A stretch of DNA of 53,566 nucleotides from HK-STAS-PATE-34 sp031973435 (GTDB lineage Bacteria; Patescibacteriota; Minisyncoccia; Phycocordibacterales; UBA9973), in assembly GCA_031973435.1 (NCBI GenBank), contig DALYDA010000003.1:1-53566 (forward strand). The letters run 5' to 3'. The stretch's first letter is position 1. Every line of letters begins with the position of its first letter. This document shows, in pieces, positions 23,311 to 30,727 of the stretch. Position numbers and translations under genes: made by a program. The notes below the pieces were generated by a model. It saw nothing but the letters and a program-made list of their open reading frames with translations, searched no databases and was not told the DNA's origin.

Positions 23311-23488
23311 TTTTAGATGGTTAAAATATCCCTGACTGTGTTGTCAAAGAAAAATCTTTTGGGTTTTTATACCACAAAAAAGTGGCAAAGTCTAGCATTA
23401 TATGAAATCTCATAACTTCAAATATTGATTTGATTATCTGTGATGCATTTCGACAATACGGTCTCTTTAATGTAGAATAAGACAATCT

Positions 23489-24781
23489 ATGATGTTGCCA
23501 GAAAGAAAAAAAGTGGAAAAACCACATATCGTTATACTTGGGGCAGGTTTTGGTGGAGTGTACACTTACAGGAGACTAATGAAACTTCTGGGCGATAAAG
23601 TCAGATTTACCATAGTAAGTCCTGATAACTATTTTCTATTTACACCACTCCTTCACGAAGTTGCTACTGGGTCTCTTGAAGCAAATCACATAGTCGAACC
23701 ACTCCGACTCATAACCGAGTATTCTTGTACGAAGATAATCCCTGCAAAAGCAGAGTCGATAGACATAAAAGATAGATCAATAAATATCCCGTCTGGTAAG
23801 ATAAATTTCGATTACCTTGTTTGTGCTACTGGTGCCAAGACAAACTTTTATAATGTCTTGGGGGCAGAGCAAAATTCTTTTGTGCTCAAAAGTCTGGCAG
23901 ATGCAGTAAAGCTTCGTGAACACTTCATAACTATGTTTGAAGAAGCTTCACACTCTACACACAAGCAAACCAAGGAAGCGCTACTTACTTTTGTTATTGT
24001 AGGAGGTGGGCCAACAGGAGTGGAGCTCGCAACTGAGATCTCTGACCTTTGCTACGACACATTTCTAGAATATTATCATGGTCAACTTCTCCATAACGAT
24101 ATAGAGATAATACTCGTTTCATCATCTCCAGACGTGGTCCCACAATTTCACGAAAAGGTAAGAGAAAAAACAAAGCAAGGCTTGCATAGAAAAGGCGTGC
24201 GGATACTACTCTCTTCTTCTGTGGGGAAGGTGGATGAACATGGTGTAGTGCTCGTAGACGGTTCACATATAGAATCTAGAACAGTCATCTGGACTGCAGG
24301 TGTCTGTCCCAATACTCCAGTTTTCGAGGGTGATATAAAGCCTGAGATTGTAGGTGGCAGGGTTGTTGTTGGAGAAAAGCTTTCAATAAAAGAGGATGAA
24401 AATATTTTCTTTATTGGGGACGTAGCGTGTGCATTAAATAGTGATGGTAAGCCTTTGCCCATGCTCGCTCAGGTCGCTGTACAACAAGCAACATACGTAG
24501 GGGACGCAATATACAAAAGTATTTTGGGAAAAGACAGTGAAAACATTTTTAAATATAAAAACAAAGGAGAGTTGCTTTCATTAGGGGAATGGCATGCTGC
24601 AGGTAGAGTATACGGCGTAACGATATGGGGACCTCTCGCATGGTTTATGTGGAGAACGATTTACCTTTTCAAGTTTATTTCAAAATCAAAAAGACTAAAG
24701 ATTGCCCTCGACTGGACTGTAAACATATTTGTTCCACGAGATATTACAAAAATATCTATGCACAAACATCATGAAGGATGA
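23489..24781 (+). CDS. ndh: Type II NADH dehydrogenase (NDH-2)
   Basis: 430 residues. FAD-binding Rossmann motif VILGAGFGGVYTYRRL at the N-terminus, LFTPLLHEVATGSLE, the NADH-binding VIVGGGPTGVELATEI in the middle, AQVAVQQATYVG, and a C-terminal membrane-associating stretch (WGPLAWFMWRTIYLFKF). It oxidises NADH and passes electrons to quinone without pumping protons. A -10 like TAGAAT (23473-23478) with TTCGAC 18 bases upstream serves it. Whether this organism has quinones or a terminal oxidase cannot be told from the window. msrB overlaps its 3' end by 11 bases. Confidence 0.92.
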   Translation: MMLPERKKVEKPHIVILGAGFGGVYTYRRLMKLLGDKVRFTIVSPDNYFLFTPLLHEVATGSLEANHIVEPLRLITEYSCTKIIPAKAESIDIKDRSINIPSGKINFDYLVCATGAKTNFYNVLGAEQNSFVLKSLADAVKLREHFITMFEEASHSTHKQTKEALLTFVIVGGGPTGVELATEISDLCYDTFLEYYHGQLLHNDIEIILVSSSPDVVPQFHEKVREKTKQGLHRKGVRILLSSSVGKVDEHGVVLVDGSHIESRTVIWTAGVCPNTPVFEGDIKPEIVGGRVVVGEKLSIKEDENIFFIGDVACALNSDGKPLPMLAQVAVQQATYVGDAIYKSILGKDSENIFKYKNKGELLSLGEWHAAGRVYGVTIWGPLAWFMWRTIYLFKFISKSKRLKIALDWTVNIFVPRDITKISMHKHHEG

Positions 24782-25172
24782 TGACATAAAGAAAAGGTTG
24801 TCCGAGGAAGAATATAGGGTGACACAACATGGTGGTACTGAGACCCCGTTTGAAAACAAATATTGGGACAATAGAGAGGATGGAACGTATCGCTGTCTTG
24901 TTTGTGGGCAAAAGTTGTTTGAATCAAATACAAAACTAGACACATCTATCGGTCCCATGGGACTTCGTGGATGGCCAGCATTTGAAAATGCAGTGGAGGG
25001 TAGTGTGGCTTACAAAGAGGACAATAGTGGAGGTATGTCTAGAACAGAAGTTGTGTGCTCGTCATGCGGTTCTCACTTGGGTCATATATTTGATGATCCA
25101 CACTCACCTTCGGGAAAGCACTTTTGCGTGAACTCTTGTTCGTTAGATTTTGACCAGAAAGCGGACAAATAA
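24771..25172 (+). CDS. msrB: Peptide-methionine (R)-S-oxide reductase MsrB
   Basis: 133 residues from ATG 24771, which overlaps the end of ndh by 11 bases; a longer frame from 24729 would lie deep in ndh. Typical MsrB: LSEEEYRVTQHGGTETPF, two CxxC zinc pairs (CLVCG and CSSCGSHLGHIFDD), and the catalytic Cys in KHFCVNSCSLDF (canonical RYCINSxSL). It repairs methionine-R-sulfoxide in proteins. The overlap suggests translational coupling to ndh, fitting a redox-stress theme. Confidence 0.93.
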   Translation: MKDDDIKKRLSEEEYRVTQHGGTETPFENKYWDNREDGTYRCLVCGQKLFESNTKLDTSIGPMGLRGWPAFENAVEGSVAYKEDNSGGMSRTEVVCSSCGSHLGHIFDDPHSPSGKHFCVNSCSLDFDQKADK

Positions 25173-25178
25173 AAAAGA

Positions 25179-25207
25179 TTTATAGAAGATCATTTACGTA
25201 GTATAAT
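25179..25207 (+). promoter_or_regulatory. Promoter of the DoxX gene
   Basis: TTTATA (25179-25184), 17-base spacer, TATAAT (25202-25207). Between it and the ATG at 25266 lie two hairpins: GTTAAT/ATTAAC (25223-25238) and CTCCGC-CTT-GCGGAG (about 25238-25252), the second again a short GC-rich palindrome. Confidence 0.6.
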
Positions 25208-25265
25208 AGAGAGGTATTAGTAGTTAATTATTATTAACTCCGCCTTGCGGAGAAAACAAGATATT

Positions 25266-25772
25266 ATGAAGATGAAATATTGTAATTGTGGAAGTACAGG
25301 GCTTTTGCTTCTCCGCCTAGGTGTAGCCGCTATATTTATTTACCACGGTATAAACAAACTTATGGATATGGAGGGCACAATAGCATTTTTTGGGATGCTT
25401 GGAGTTAGTGCGTTCTTCGCATGGGTAGTAGCAATAGTTGAAACACTCGGAGGATTCTTGATGTTCCTAGGTATATTTACTAGATACACTGGGTTCGTCC
25501 TAGCTATCGTTATGGTGTTCTCTATAATCCTAGTGAAAGGAAAGATGGGATTCCAAGCATCTGAGATAGACATAATGCTCTTCGCTGCATCACTCGCTGT
25601 TGCAACACTCGGAGCTGGAAAGTACTCTATGTCCAGTATGTGTAAGTGTGGTGGAACATGTGCTGTTTGCAAGCACGATGGTTGTGGATGTGGTGATTGT
25701 GAAGGTGGAAAATGTGACGGATGTGACACATGCAAGACAAATGGTACTTGTACTGGACACGAAACAAAATAA
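25266..25772 (+). CDS. DoxX-family membrane protein with cysteine-rich tail
   Basis: 168 residues from ATG 25266 (an upstream TTG is unlikely). The core is a four-helix DoxX protein: LLLLRLGVAAIFIYHGINKL, ETLGGFLMFLGIFTRYTG and so on. It is preceded by a CNC motif and followed, after residue 120, by a tail of about 48 residues with some 15 cysteines in CxC and CxxC pairs (CKCGGTCAVCKHDGCGCGDC). Such tails bind metals or form disulfides. DoxX proteins are linked to thiosulfate oxidation or to redox complexes with SodA. The neighbours ndh and msrB fit a redox role. The tail is an unusual addition for the family. Confidence 0.85.
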   Translation: MKMKYCNCGSTGLLLLRLGVAAIFIYHGINKLMDMEGTIAFFGMLGVSAFFAWVVAIVETLGGFLMFLGIFTRYTGFVLAIVMVFSIILVKGKMGFQASEIDIMLFAASLAVATLGAGKYSMSSMCKCGGTCAVCKHDGCGCGDCEGGKCDGCDTCKTNGTCTGHETK

Positions 25773-25780
25773 TCTTTAAA

Positions 25781-25830
25781 AAAACACCCCGTGAGATAGA
25801 TCGTATGCTCGACATCTCACGGGGTGTTTT
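25781..25830. terminator. Strong bidirectional-type terminator after the DoxX gene
   Basis: A perfect 17-bp stem (25781-25797 with 25814-25830) flanked by A and T runs. Confidence 0.9.
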
Positions 25831-25876
25831 GTATTGTTTACATTAGTCTAGATAAGAGTACAATCACTGTATAAGC

Positions 25877-26671
25877 ATGCATATAAACGGAAAAATATTG
25901 GAGAGAGATCTCAAGATCGGAATAATCTCGATATTTGTGTTACTGCTCATTTTGCACCTTTTAGACATACGCCAAAATACGGAGACAGTTTTAGATGTTG
26001 TACACGAACCCTATGTAGCACAAGTTTTAGTTTCTGTACCACCTAATGTTAAAAAAATCTCATGTCCAAGTCCATTTGGCGAGGATGATATTTACAAAAT
26101 AGTAAGTAAGGAAGAATCGCTTGGAGAGTACTTTGTACCAGAAGATTTGGAATTGGTTAGTAACGACATAAGCAGAAATGCAAATATTTGTCTAAAGAGT
26201 ATTGCCCTCGATAATCTTGAAAGGATGTTCTTAGACGCAAGTCTCGCTGGTTACGAACTAGAAGTCACATCTGCGTTTAGATCGTATTCATATCAAGGTT
26301 TTCTTTTCAATATGTATTTTGCAAGAGACGGTGAAGATGCTAGAAGATATAGTGCAGAACCCGGTCATTCAGAGCATCAGCTCGGTACGACTGTCGACAT
26401 AACTGCAAAAGGATTGCCTTCAACTTACCACTTTTTTCACACCACTGAGGAGGGGAAGTGGGTTTTGGATCACGCACATGAGTACGGTTTCGTAATGAGT
26501 TATCCTGAGGGAGGCGAGGACGTAACAGGATATATGTTCGAGCCATGGCACTATCGTTATGTAGGAGTTGATATAGCAAAATCTGTGTATGAATCGAATA
26601 CAACACTATACGAATACCTATTCGAAAAGAAAGAAATTATAGATCCTGAAATAGTGGTAGATAATTTCTAA
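25877..26671 (+). CDS. D-alanyl-D-alanine carboxypeptidase, VanY type (M15B)
   Basis: 264 residues. Membrane anchor at about 14-30, then a VanY domain: SAFRSYSYQ, the zinc motif SAEPGHSEHQLGTTVDI (SxHxxGxAxD type, with His and Asp ligands) and EPWHYRYVG (catalytic/ligand His). It trims the terminal D-Ala of peptidoglycan stem peptides outside the membrane. Promoter: TTTACA (25837-25842), 16 bases, TACAAT (25859-25864). Fits the wall-building genes at the start of the window. Confidence 0.92.
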   Translation: MHINGKILERDLKIGIISIFVLLLILHLLDIRQNTETVLDVVHEPYVAQVLVSVPPNVKKISCPSPFGEDDIYKIVSKEESLGEYFVPEDLELVSNDISRNANICLKSIALDNLERMFLDASLAGYELEVTSAFRSYSYQGFLFNMYFARDGEDARRYSAEPGHSEHQLGTTVDITAKGLPSTYHFFHTTEEGKWVLDHAHEYGFVMSYPEGGEDVTGYMFEPWHYRYVGVDIAKSVYESNTTLYEYLFEKKEIIDPEIVVDNF

Positions 26672-26744
26672 TTTGCTTTATGTATGCTAGATAGAAATCT
26701 TGTCATATTTCAAATCAAAGATTTGTAGAGTAATATATACCTAT

Positions 26745-27311
26745 ATGGAAAAAAAGATGCCGCTTTGGCTTGCTACACTTGTTGTTATTTTATTTTTAGG
26801 AATAGTGTTTTTCGGGAGATATTATGCTGTTAAAAACAAAGTCATAGTAAAAGATACAGCTATAGATACATTTGAAGAGTGCGCCAAATACTATCCTGTC
26901 ATGGAGAGTTATCCGGAGCAGTGTAATACTCCAGACGGAAGACATTTTGTAAATCTAGATCAGAAAGTTACGGATTTTCCGCCCAGAGATGAGAGAGTTG
27001 GAGCAGGGTACATTTCCGGCAAAGTGACTATTGGTCCTATTTGTCCAGTAGAGATAGAAGGGGAGCCTTGTAACGTGCCGGAAGAAGTATATACATCACG
27101 AGAACTGATTGTGTATACAAGTGACGGAAAGACTGTCTACGATCGTACCATCTTACTTCCAGATGGAACATACAGTATTGCAGTTGGCCCCGGAAATTAT
27201 CTACTACAAATCAGTCCGGCTGGAATAGGGGCAGCGGAATTGAAAGCAGTTTCTGTTACATCACTTACTACGTCCACTGTGGACTTCGACATAGATACTG
27301 GAATAAGATAG
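26745..27311 (+). CDS. Anchored exported protein with GPICPVE-type domain
   Basis: 188 residues from ATG 26745. Membrane anchor (about 6-25), a CPR-typical segment YYPVMESYPEQCNTPDGRHF with paired cysteines, and a beta domain starting ISGKVTIGPICPVEIEG and continuing DGTYSIAVGPGNYLLQI, like a carboxypeptidase-regulatory-like fold found widely in exported proteins. Function unknown. A TATATA lies five bases before the ATG. Upstream in-frame codons from 26700 cross the promoter and are not favoured. Confidence 0.7.
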   Translation: MEKKMPLWLATLVVILFLGIVFFGRYYAVKNKVIVKDTAIDTFEECAKYYPVMESYPEQCNTPDGRHFVNLDQKVTDFPPRDERVGAGYISGKVTIGPICPVEIEGEPCNVPEEVYTSRELIVYTSDGKTVYDRTILLPDGTYSIAVGPGNYLLQISPAGIGAAELKAVSVTSLTTSTVDFDIDTGIR

Positions 27312-27347
27312 GAGTACAATATAATAATTAAAATATAATAAATATTT

Positions 27348-27770
27348 ATGGAAATAAATTTACTCGCAGTATTGGTTTGTGGGGTTGTGGCGATGGTTAT
27401 CGGATCACTTTGGCATTCAAAACTTTTGTTTGGTGATGCTTTTATAAAATCTTCTGGTATGGATATAGGTATGACACCTGAGAAGATGGCACAGATTCAA
27501 AAGAAAATGTGGCAACTGTATGCTACTCAATTCTTGCTCGCGCTTTTGCAAGCATATATGCTATCTCTTTTTATAAATGGTGGGTTTGCAATAGGTGGTA
27601 TTACCAATGCATTTTTGATATGGCTCGGGTTTATAATGCCAACAGTTGCTGGTGCATGTATGTGGAGCAGTAGACCTAGAAGTGATGCATGGAAAGTGTT
27701 CTTCATTTCAGCAGGCTACCAACTAGTTCTATTTTTCGCCTTTGGTGTTATTCTTGCAAATTGGAACTAA
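27348..27770 (+). CDS. DUF1761 membrane protein
   Basis: 140 residues, four helices. VCGVVAMVIGSLWHSKLLFG near the start (the family's GxxWYSxLxFG pattern), a cytoplasmic helix MTPEKMAQIQKKMW, and a C-terminal WKVFFISAGYQLVLF match DUF1761. Function unknown. It follows the previous gene by 36 bases and ends before a terminator. Confidence 0.82.
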   Translation: MEINLLAVLVCGVVAMVIGSLWHSKLLFGDAFIKSSGMDIGMTPEKMAQIQKKMWQLYATQFLLALLQAYMLSLFINGGFAIGGITNAFLIWLGFIMPTVAGACMWSSRPRSDAWKVFFISAGYQLVLFFAFGVILANWN

Positions 27771-27795
27771 ACAGGGTATTAAATACTGGAATCAT

Positions 27796-27819
27796 AAAAG
27801 CACCCATAGCGGTGCTTTT
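27796..27819 (+). terminator. Terminator after the DUF1761 gene
   Basis: AAAAGCACC (27796-27804) pairs with GGTGCTTTT (27811-27819), six-base loop. Confidence 0.75.
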
Positions 27820-27823
27820 ATGG

Positions 27824-27829
27824 TAAAAT
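27824..27829 (+). promoter_or_regulatory. -10 element (TAAAAT), leaderless start
   Basis: TAAAAT ends exactly six bases before the ATG at 27836 and immediately follows the preceding terminator. No clear -35. Confidence 0.4.
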
Positions 27830-27835
27830 CTCTTT

Positions 27836-27961
27836 ATGAACCACACAAAGAAGGATTATGATAAAACAGAGCTCAAGGAGCTTCTTTTAGGACTCAAGGC
27901 AGAACTAGAGTCACTTCACGGTATTACAAAGTCTATAAAGCAAAAGAAAAATGAAAAATAA
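27836..27961 (+). CDS. 41-residue charged small protein
   Basis: MNHTKKDYDKTELKELLLGL and then a second helical half ending in KKNEK, 41 residues, no membrane helix, predicted helical. It has its own -10 box six bases upstream and overlaps the next gene by 11 bases, which supports translation. Function unknown. Confidence 0.5.
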   Translation: MNHTKKDYDKTELKELLLGLKAELESLHGITKSIKQKKNEK

Positions 27962-28394
27962 TCAATGGGAAATAAGAAGAGAAGACAACAATGGTACTCT
28001 GGAACAAGAGCCTCTTTCTATTTTGATTGGAGACATACTGCAGAAAATAGATCAATTAAAAAATGATATAGAAGAAATAGGAGGAGAAGAAAAATTTGAG
28101 GAAATGTTATCTAGTGATGAATCAGTCAGTATTATTTACAAGGCGCAAAAGGATCGAATAAATAGTATAATAATAGGAATACTAGGAGTTTTGCTTTCAG
28201 CAAGTGCTTCAGCAGGTGTGGTAAATGTTCTCGAAACTTTCCAAGATGAAGCTACAAGAAACACAGGGATTGCGCTCGGTTCTATGCTTGCCATTGCGGG
28301 AGGGCTCATGACAATCGTATCCGGTATTGGGATAGCTAGTTCTAAAAAAAAGATAATCAATGAAACTGATAGAAAAAATCTTGATCAAGTATAA
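27951..28394 (+). CDS. Two-helix membrane protein of unknown function
   Basis: 147 residues. An acidic, helical N-terminal half (about 1-68) is followed by two hydrophobic helices (about 71-95 and 103-128) separated by ETFQDEATRNT, and a charged C-terminus. No recognised family. It overlaps the 41-residue gene, so the two are likely coupled. Confidence 0.6.
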   Translation: MKNNQWEIRREDNNGTLEQEPLSILIGDILQKIDQLKNDIEEIGGEEKFEEMLSSDESVSIIYKAQKDRINSIIIGILGVLLSASASAGVVNVLETFQDEATRNTGIALGSMLAIAGGLMTIVSGIGIASSKKKIINETDRKNLDQV

Positions 28395-28403
28395 ACTGGC
28401 TTG

Positions 28404-28985
28404 ATGAAAAAAAGTTCAAAAATGAAGAAAAGGTGTTTCTGGGCACAAGGGGACGATATCATGATGCAAAAATATCATGATAGTGTTTGGGGAAAGCCAA
28501 AGAAAAATGATATAGATATTTTCGAAGCAATAGTGCTAGATACACATCAAGCAGGTTTATCATGGAAATGTATTTTACATAAGAGAGATAATTTTGCCAA
28601 AGCATTCTACGGATTTGATCCTGTGAAAGTTGCAAAGATGACAAAGAAGGATGTTGCTCGTCTGGTGAAGGATCCGGGTATTATTCGTCACAAGGGGAAG
28701 ATCGAGGCAACTATAGGAAATGCAAAAGCATATTTGGAGTTACAAAAAGAGTTTGGGACAGCATCGAAATACTTTTGGAAATATACTGGAAACAAGGTTA
28801 TATACAACAAATTCCAAGACCATTCATCTATACCGTCGACATCTACGATCTCTATAGAAATGTCAAAGGATTTGAAAAAAAGAGGTTTTAAGTTTACTGG
28901 ACCCACGATGTGCTATGCCTTTATGCAAGGGATTGGGCTCGTAAATGACCACACAAAAGAATGTTTTTGTTACAAAAGTAAATAG
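28404..28985 (+). CDS. tag: DNA-3-methyladenine glycosylase I
   Basis: 193 residues from ATG 28404 (TATAAA eight bases upstream). Tag hallmarks: RCFWAQ and YHDSVWGKP (Cys and His zinc ligands), DTHQAGLSWKCILHKRDNF, GIIRHKGKIEATIGNA, TGPTMCYAFMQGIGLVNDH with the last His and Cys of the zinc site (NDHTKEC). It removes 3-methyladenine from DNA. Oddity: the base-pocket Glu of the usual LExxQAGLSW is Asp here. The alkyltransferase-like gene at 35067 gives this window a second alkylation-response gene. Confidence 0.92.
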   Translation: MKKSSKMKKRCFWAQGDDIMMQKYHDSVWGKPKKNDIDIFEAIVLDTHQAGLSWKCILHKRDNFAKAFYGFDPVKVAKMTKKDVARLVKDPGIIRHKGKIEATIGNAKAYLELQKEFGTASKYFWKYTGNKVIYNKFQDHSSIPSTSTISIEMSKDLKKRGFKFTGPTMCYAFMQGIGLVNDHTKECFCYKSK

Positions 28986-29008
28986 TAGCAATATTTTACT
29001 TTCATTGG

Positions 29009-29014
29009 TAAAAT
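29009..29014 (+). promoter_or_regulatory. -10 element (TAAAAT), leaderless start
   Basis: TAAAAT ends exactly six bases before the ATG at 29021, with no Shine-Dalgarno. Confidence 0.4.
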
Positions 29015-29020
29015 ACTCCT

Positions 29021-29806
29021 ATGGAAAAAAATACACAAATAGACACAAATTCTTACGCTATTTTTTGGAAAGAGGGATGGACAGCTTTTATAAAAAATTG
29101 GAAGAAGCTACTACCTATAACTATCGTGGTTGTTCTCGTTGTAGTTGCACTTGGAAAAATACAAGAGTTTGTAGGCCCAGAGACTGTACCTGCTCTTTTG
29201 GTTTGGATAGGAAGTTTTATAATACAAGTTTTTTTGTCTATCGGATACATAAACATAGCCATGCATGCATATAGAGGAGAAGAGTATTCATGGAAAAACA
29301 TGTTGGAGAAATCTCAAAAAGTACTACCGTACATTGGTACAAGTATACTAGTCGTCTTGCTTATGACAGCAGGATTTATACCAGCAATTTTTGTGTTTGT
29401 AGTATTTACAAGCATTTTGAAACTAGGAGTTTTCTTTACTGTGTTATTTACAGCTATCGGATTCCTTTTGGTGATACTCGCCATGATTCTTGTTTTTTCT
29501 AGACTTTATTTTTTCCAATTTTTCCTTATCGATGGAGATTTGAAGATTTGGGATACAATAAAGGCTACATGGAGAAGTACAAAGGGTAAGCAACTTCAGA
29601 TTCTCATCTTGATAATTATGGCTGGTATCTTCAATATTCTCGGAATGCTATTTTTTGGAATAGGGCTAATTTTAACAGTACCTGTTACAGTTTTGGTTTT
29701 TGTGTCGGTGTATTCATACCTTTCAGGAAAGGTTGCACATAGTGATAGTATTGTACCTGAGGTGCAAAGTCCTGAATTGGCTTTAGGTGAAAATAAGGTT
29801 GAATAA
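29021..29806 (+). CDS. Multi-pass membrane protein of unknown function
   Basis: 261 residues. A short hydrophilic N-terminus (FWKEGWTAFIKNWKKLLP) precedes about six helices with SIGYINIAMHAYRGEEYSW between helices two and three and RLYFFQFFLIDGDLKIWDTI before the last pair. The layout resembles the DUF975-like or glycerophosphodiester-phosphodiesterase membrane-domain families, but the match is not strong enough to name it. It is a single-gene unit between the tag gene and a convergent desaturase. Confidence 0.65.
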   Translation: MEKNTQIDTNSYAIFWKEGWTAFIKNWKKLLPITIVVVLVVVALGKIQEFVGPETVPALLVWIGSFIIQVFLSIGYINIAMHAYRGEEYSWKNMLEKSQKVLPYIGTSILVVLLMTAGFIPAIFVFVVFTSILKLGVFFTVLFTAIGFLLVILAMILVFSRLYFFQFFLIDGDLKIWDTIKATWRSTKGKQLQILILIIMAGIFNILGMLFFGIGLILTVPVTVLVFVSVYSYLSGKVAHSDSIVPEVQSPELALGENKVE

Positions 29807-29856
29807 AAGGGTTTGATTAAAATTTAAAAAGATTTTTTATTTTACTGAGTCCAATA

Positions 29857-29884
29857 AAAAACTGCCTTTCAAAAGGCAGTTTTG
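29857..29884. terminator. Bidirectional terminator, contains the desaturase stop codon
   Basis: AAACTGCCTTT pairs with AAGGCAGTTT around a short loop; A and T runs on both sides. The minus-strand desaturase stop (29871-29869) falls at the loop. Confidence 0.85.
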
Positions 29885-30639
29885 TTTAGTCTTATTACAT
29901 GGATTTTATCCAATACCCATATGATTGGCCATACTGGATCAAGCTCAAGTTTATACCATTTCACACCAAAATTGGGCCTTCCCATAAGTTTATGATGATT
30001 ATTGTGGTAACCTTCACCCAACATAATTATGCTAGCTGGAGACAATAAATTTTTTGACGTATCAGTTGTCTCAAAATTTCTATATCCGTACTTGTGTGCA
30101 AAATAGTTTATGATCGCACCGTGCACTGGTCCCATGAGACAATGAGCAAGAAACATTGGTACAAGGATAAAATAATTCCAAAGCACTATGTCATTTGTCA
30201 TTATCAGGTATATATAAATACCAGCATATACTATGACCCAAGCAATCTTGCTAAAAAAACTAGATGCAAACAAATCAAATTTCTTCCAGCTAGGTACATT
30301 TTTCTTGTACTTTTCTTCGATCTGTATTCTTTCGTAGAATACGTCGTTGAAGGCTATTAGGGTTTTTCTCATCATGTCGAAGATCCCTTTTGAAAATGAC
30401 GGCGAATGCGGATCATCTTCGGTGTCAGTGTTTGCATGGTGCATACGGTGAAGTATCGCATATGCGTAAGGTGACAAATACGAAGGTCCCTGAGCCACCC
30501 AACATAATACAAAGAAAAACTTTTCAGTGATTCTATTCATCCGGAACATTGCATGAGCAGCATACCGGTGATTGAAGAATGTTTGCGAAAATAGTGCGAC
30601 AAAGTGGTGCACTATCAAAATCTTTATAAATATTTCCAT
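29869..30639 (-). CDS. Acyl-lipid/acyl-CoA desaturase
   Basis: 256 residues from ATG 30639. Histidine boxes of membrane di-iron desaturases: FNHRYAAHAMF (HxxxxH), HRMHHANTDTEDDPHSP (HxxHH) and GEGYHNNHHKL (HxxHH), with four to five hydrophobic helices (VIVYAGIYIYLIM, WNYFILVPMFLAHCLM). The SCD/delta-9 class introduces a double bond into fatty acyl chains. A longer frame up to 30828 would run over the divergent helicase start and add non-family sequence, so it is rejected. CPR bacteria often lack fatty-acid synthesis, so the enzyme may act on lipids taken from a host (inference). Confidence 0.88.
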   Translation of the reverse strand: MEIFIKILIVHHFVALFSQTFFNHRYAAHAMFRMNRITEKFFFVLCWVAQGPSYLSPYAYAILHRMHHANTDTEDDPHSPSFSKGIFDMMRKTLIAFNDVFYERIQIEEKYKKNVPSWKKFDLFASSFFSKIAWVIVYAGIYIYLIMTNDIVLWNYFILVPMFLAHCLMGPVHGAIINYFAHKYGYRNFETTDTSKNLLSPASIIMLGEGYHNNHHKLMGRPNFGVKWYKLELDPVWPIIWVLDKIHVIRLNKTAF

Positions 30640-30715
30640 AAAAAGTTCATTTTTGCTTATAACCATAACACGAAATAAAGGATTTTTCCATGACCATTTT
30701 GAGCAACAGAAAGTG

Positions 30716-30721
30716 TATAAT
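30716..30721 (+). promoter_or_regulatory. -10 element (TATAAT), leaderless helicase start
   Basis: Consensus TATAAT ends exactly six bases before the ATG at 30728. The region 30640-30715 is shared with the divergent desaturase promoter. Confidence 0.5.
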
Positions 30722-30727
30722 ACCTCT

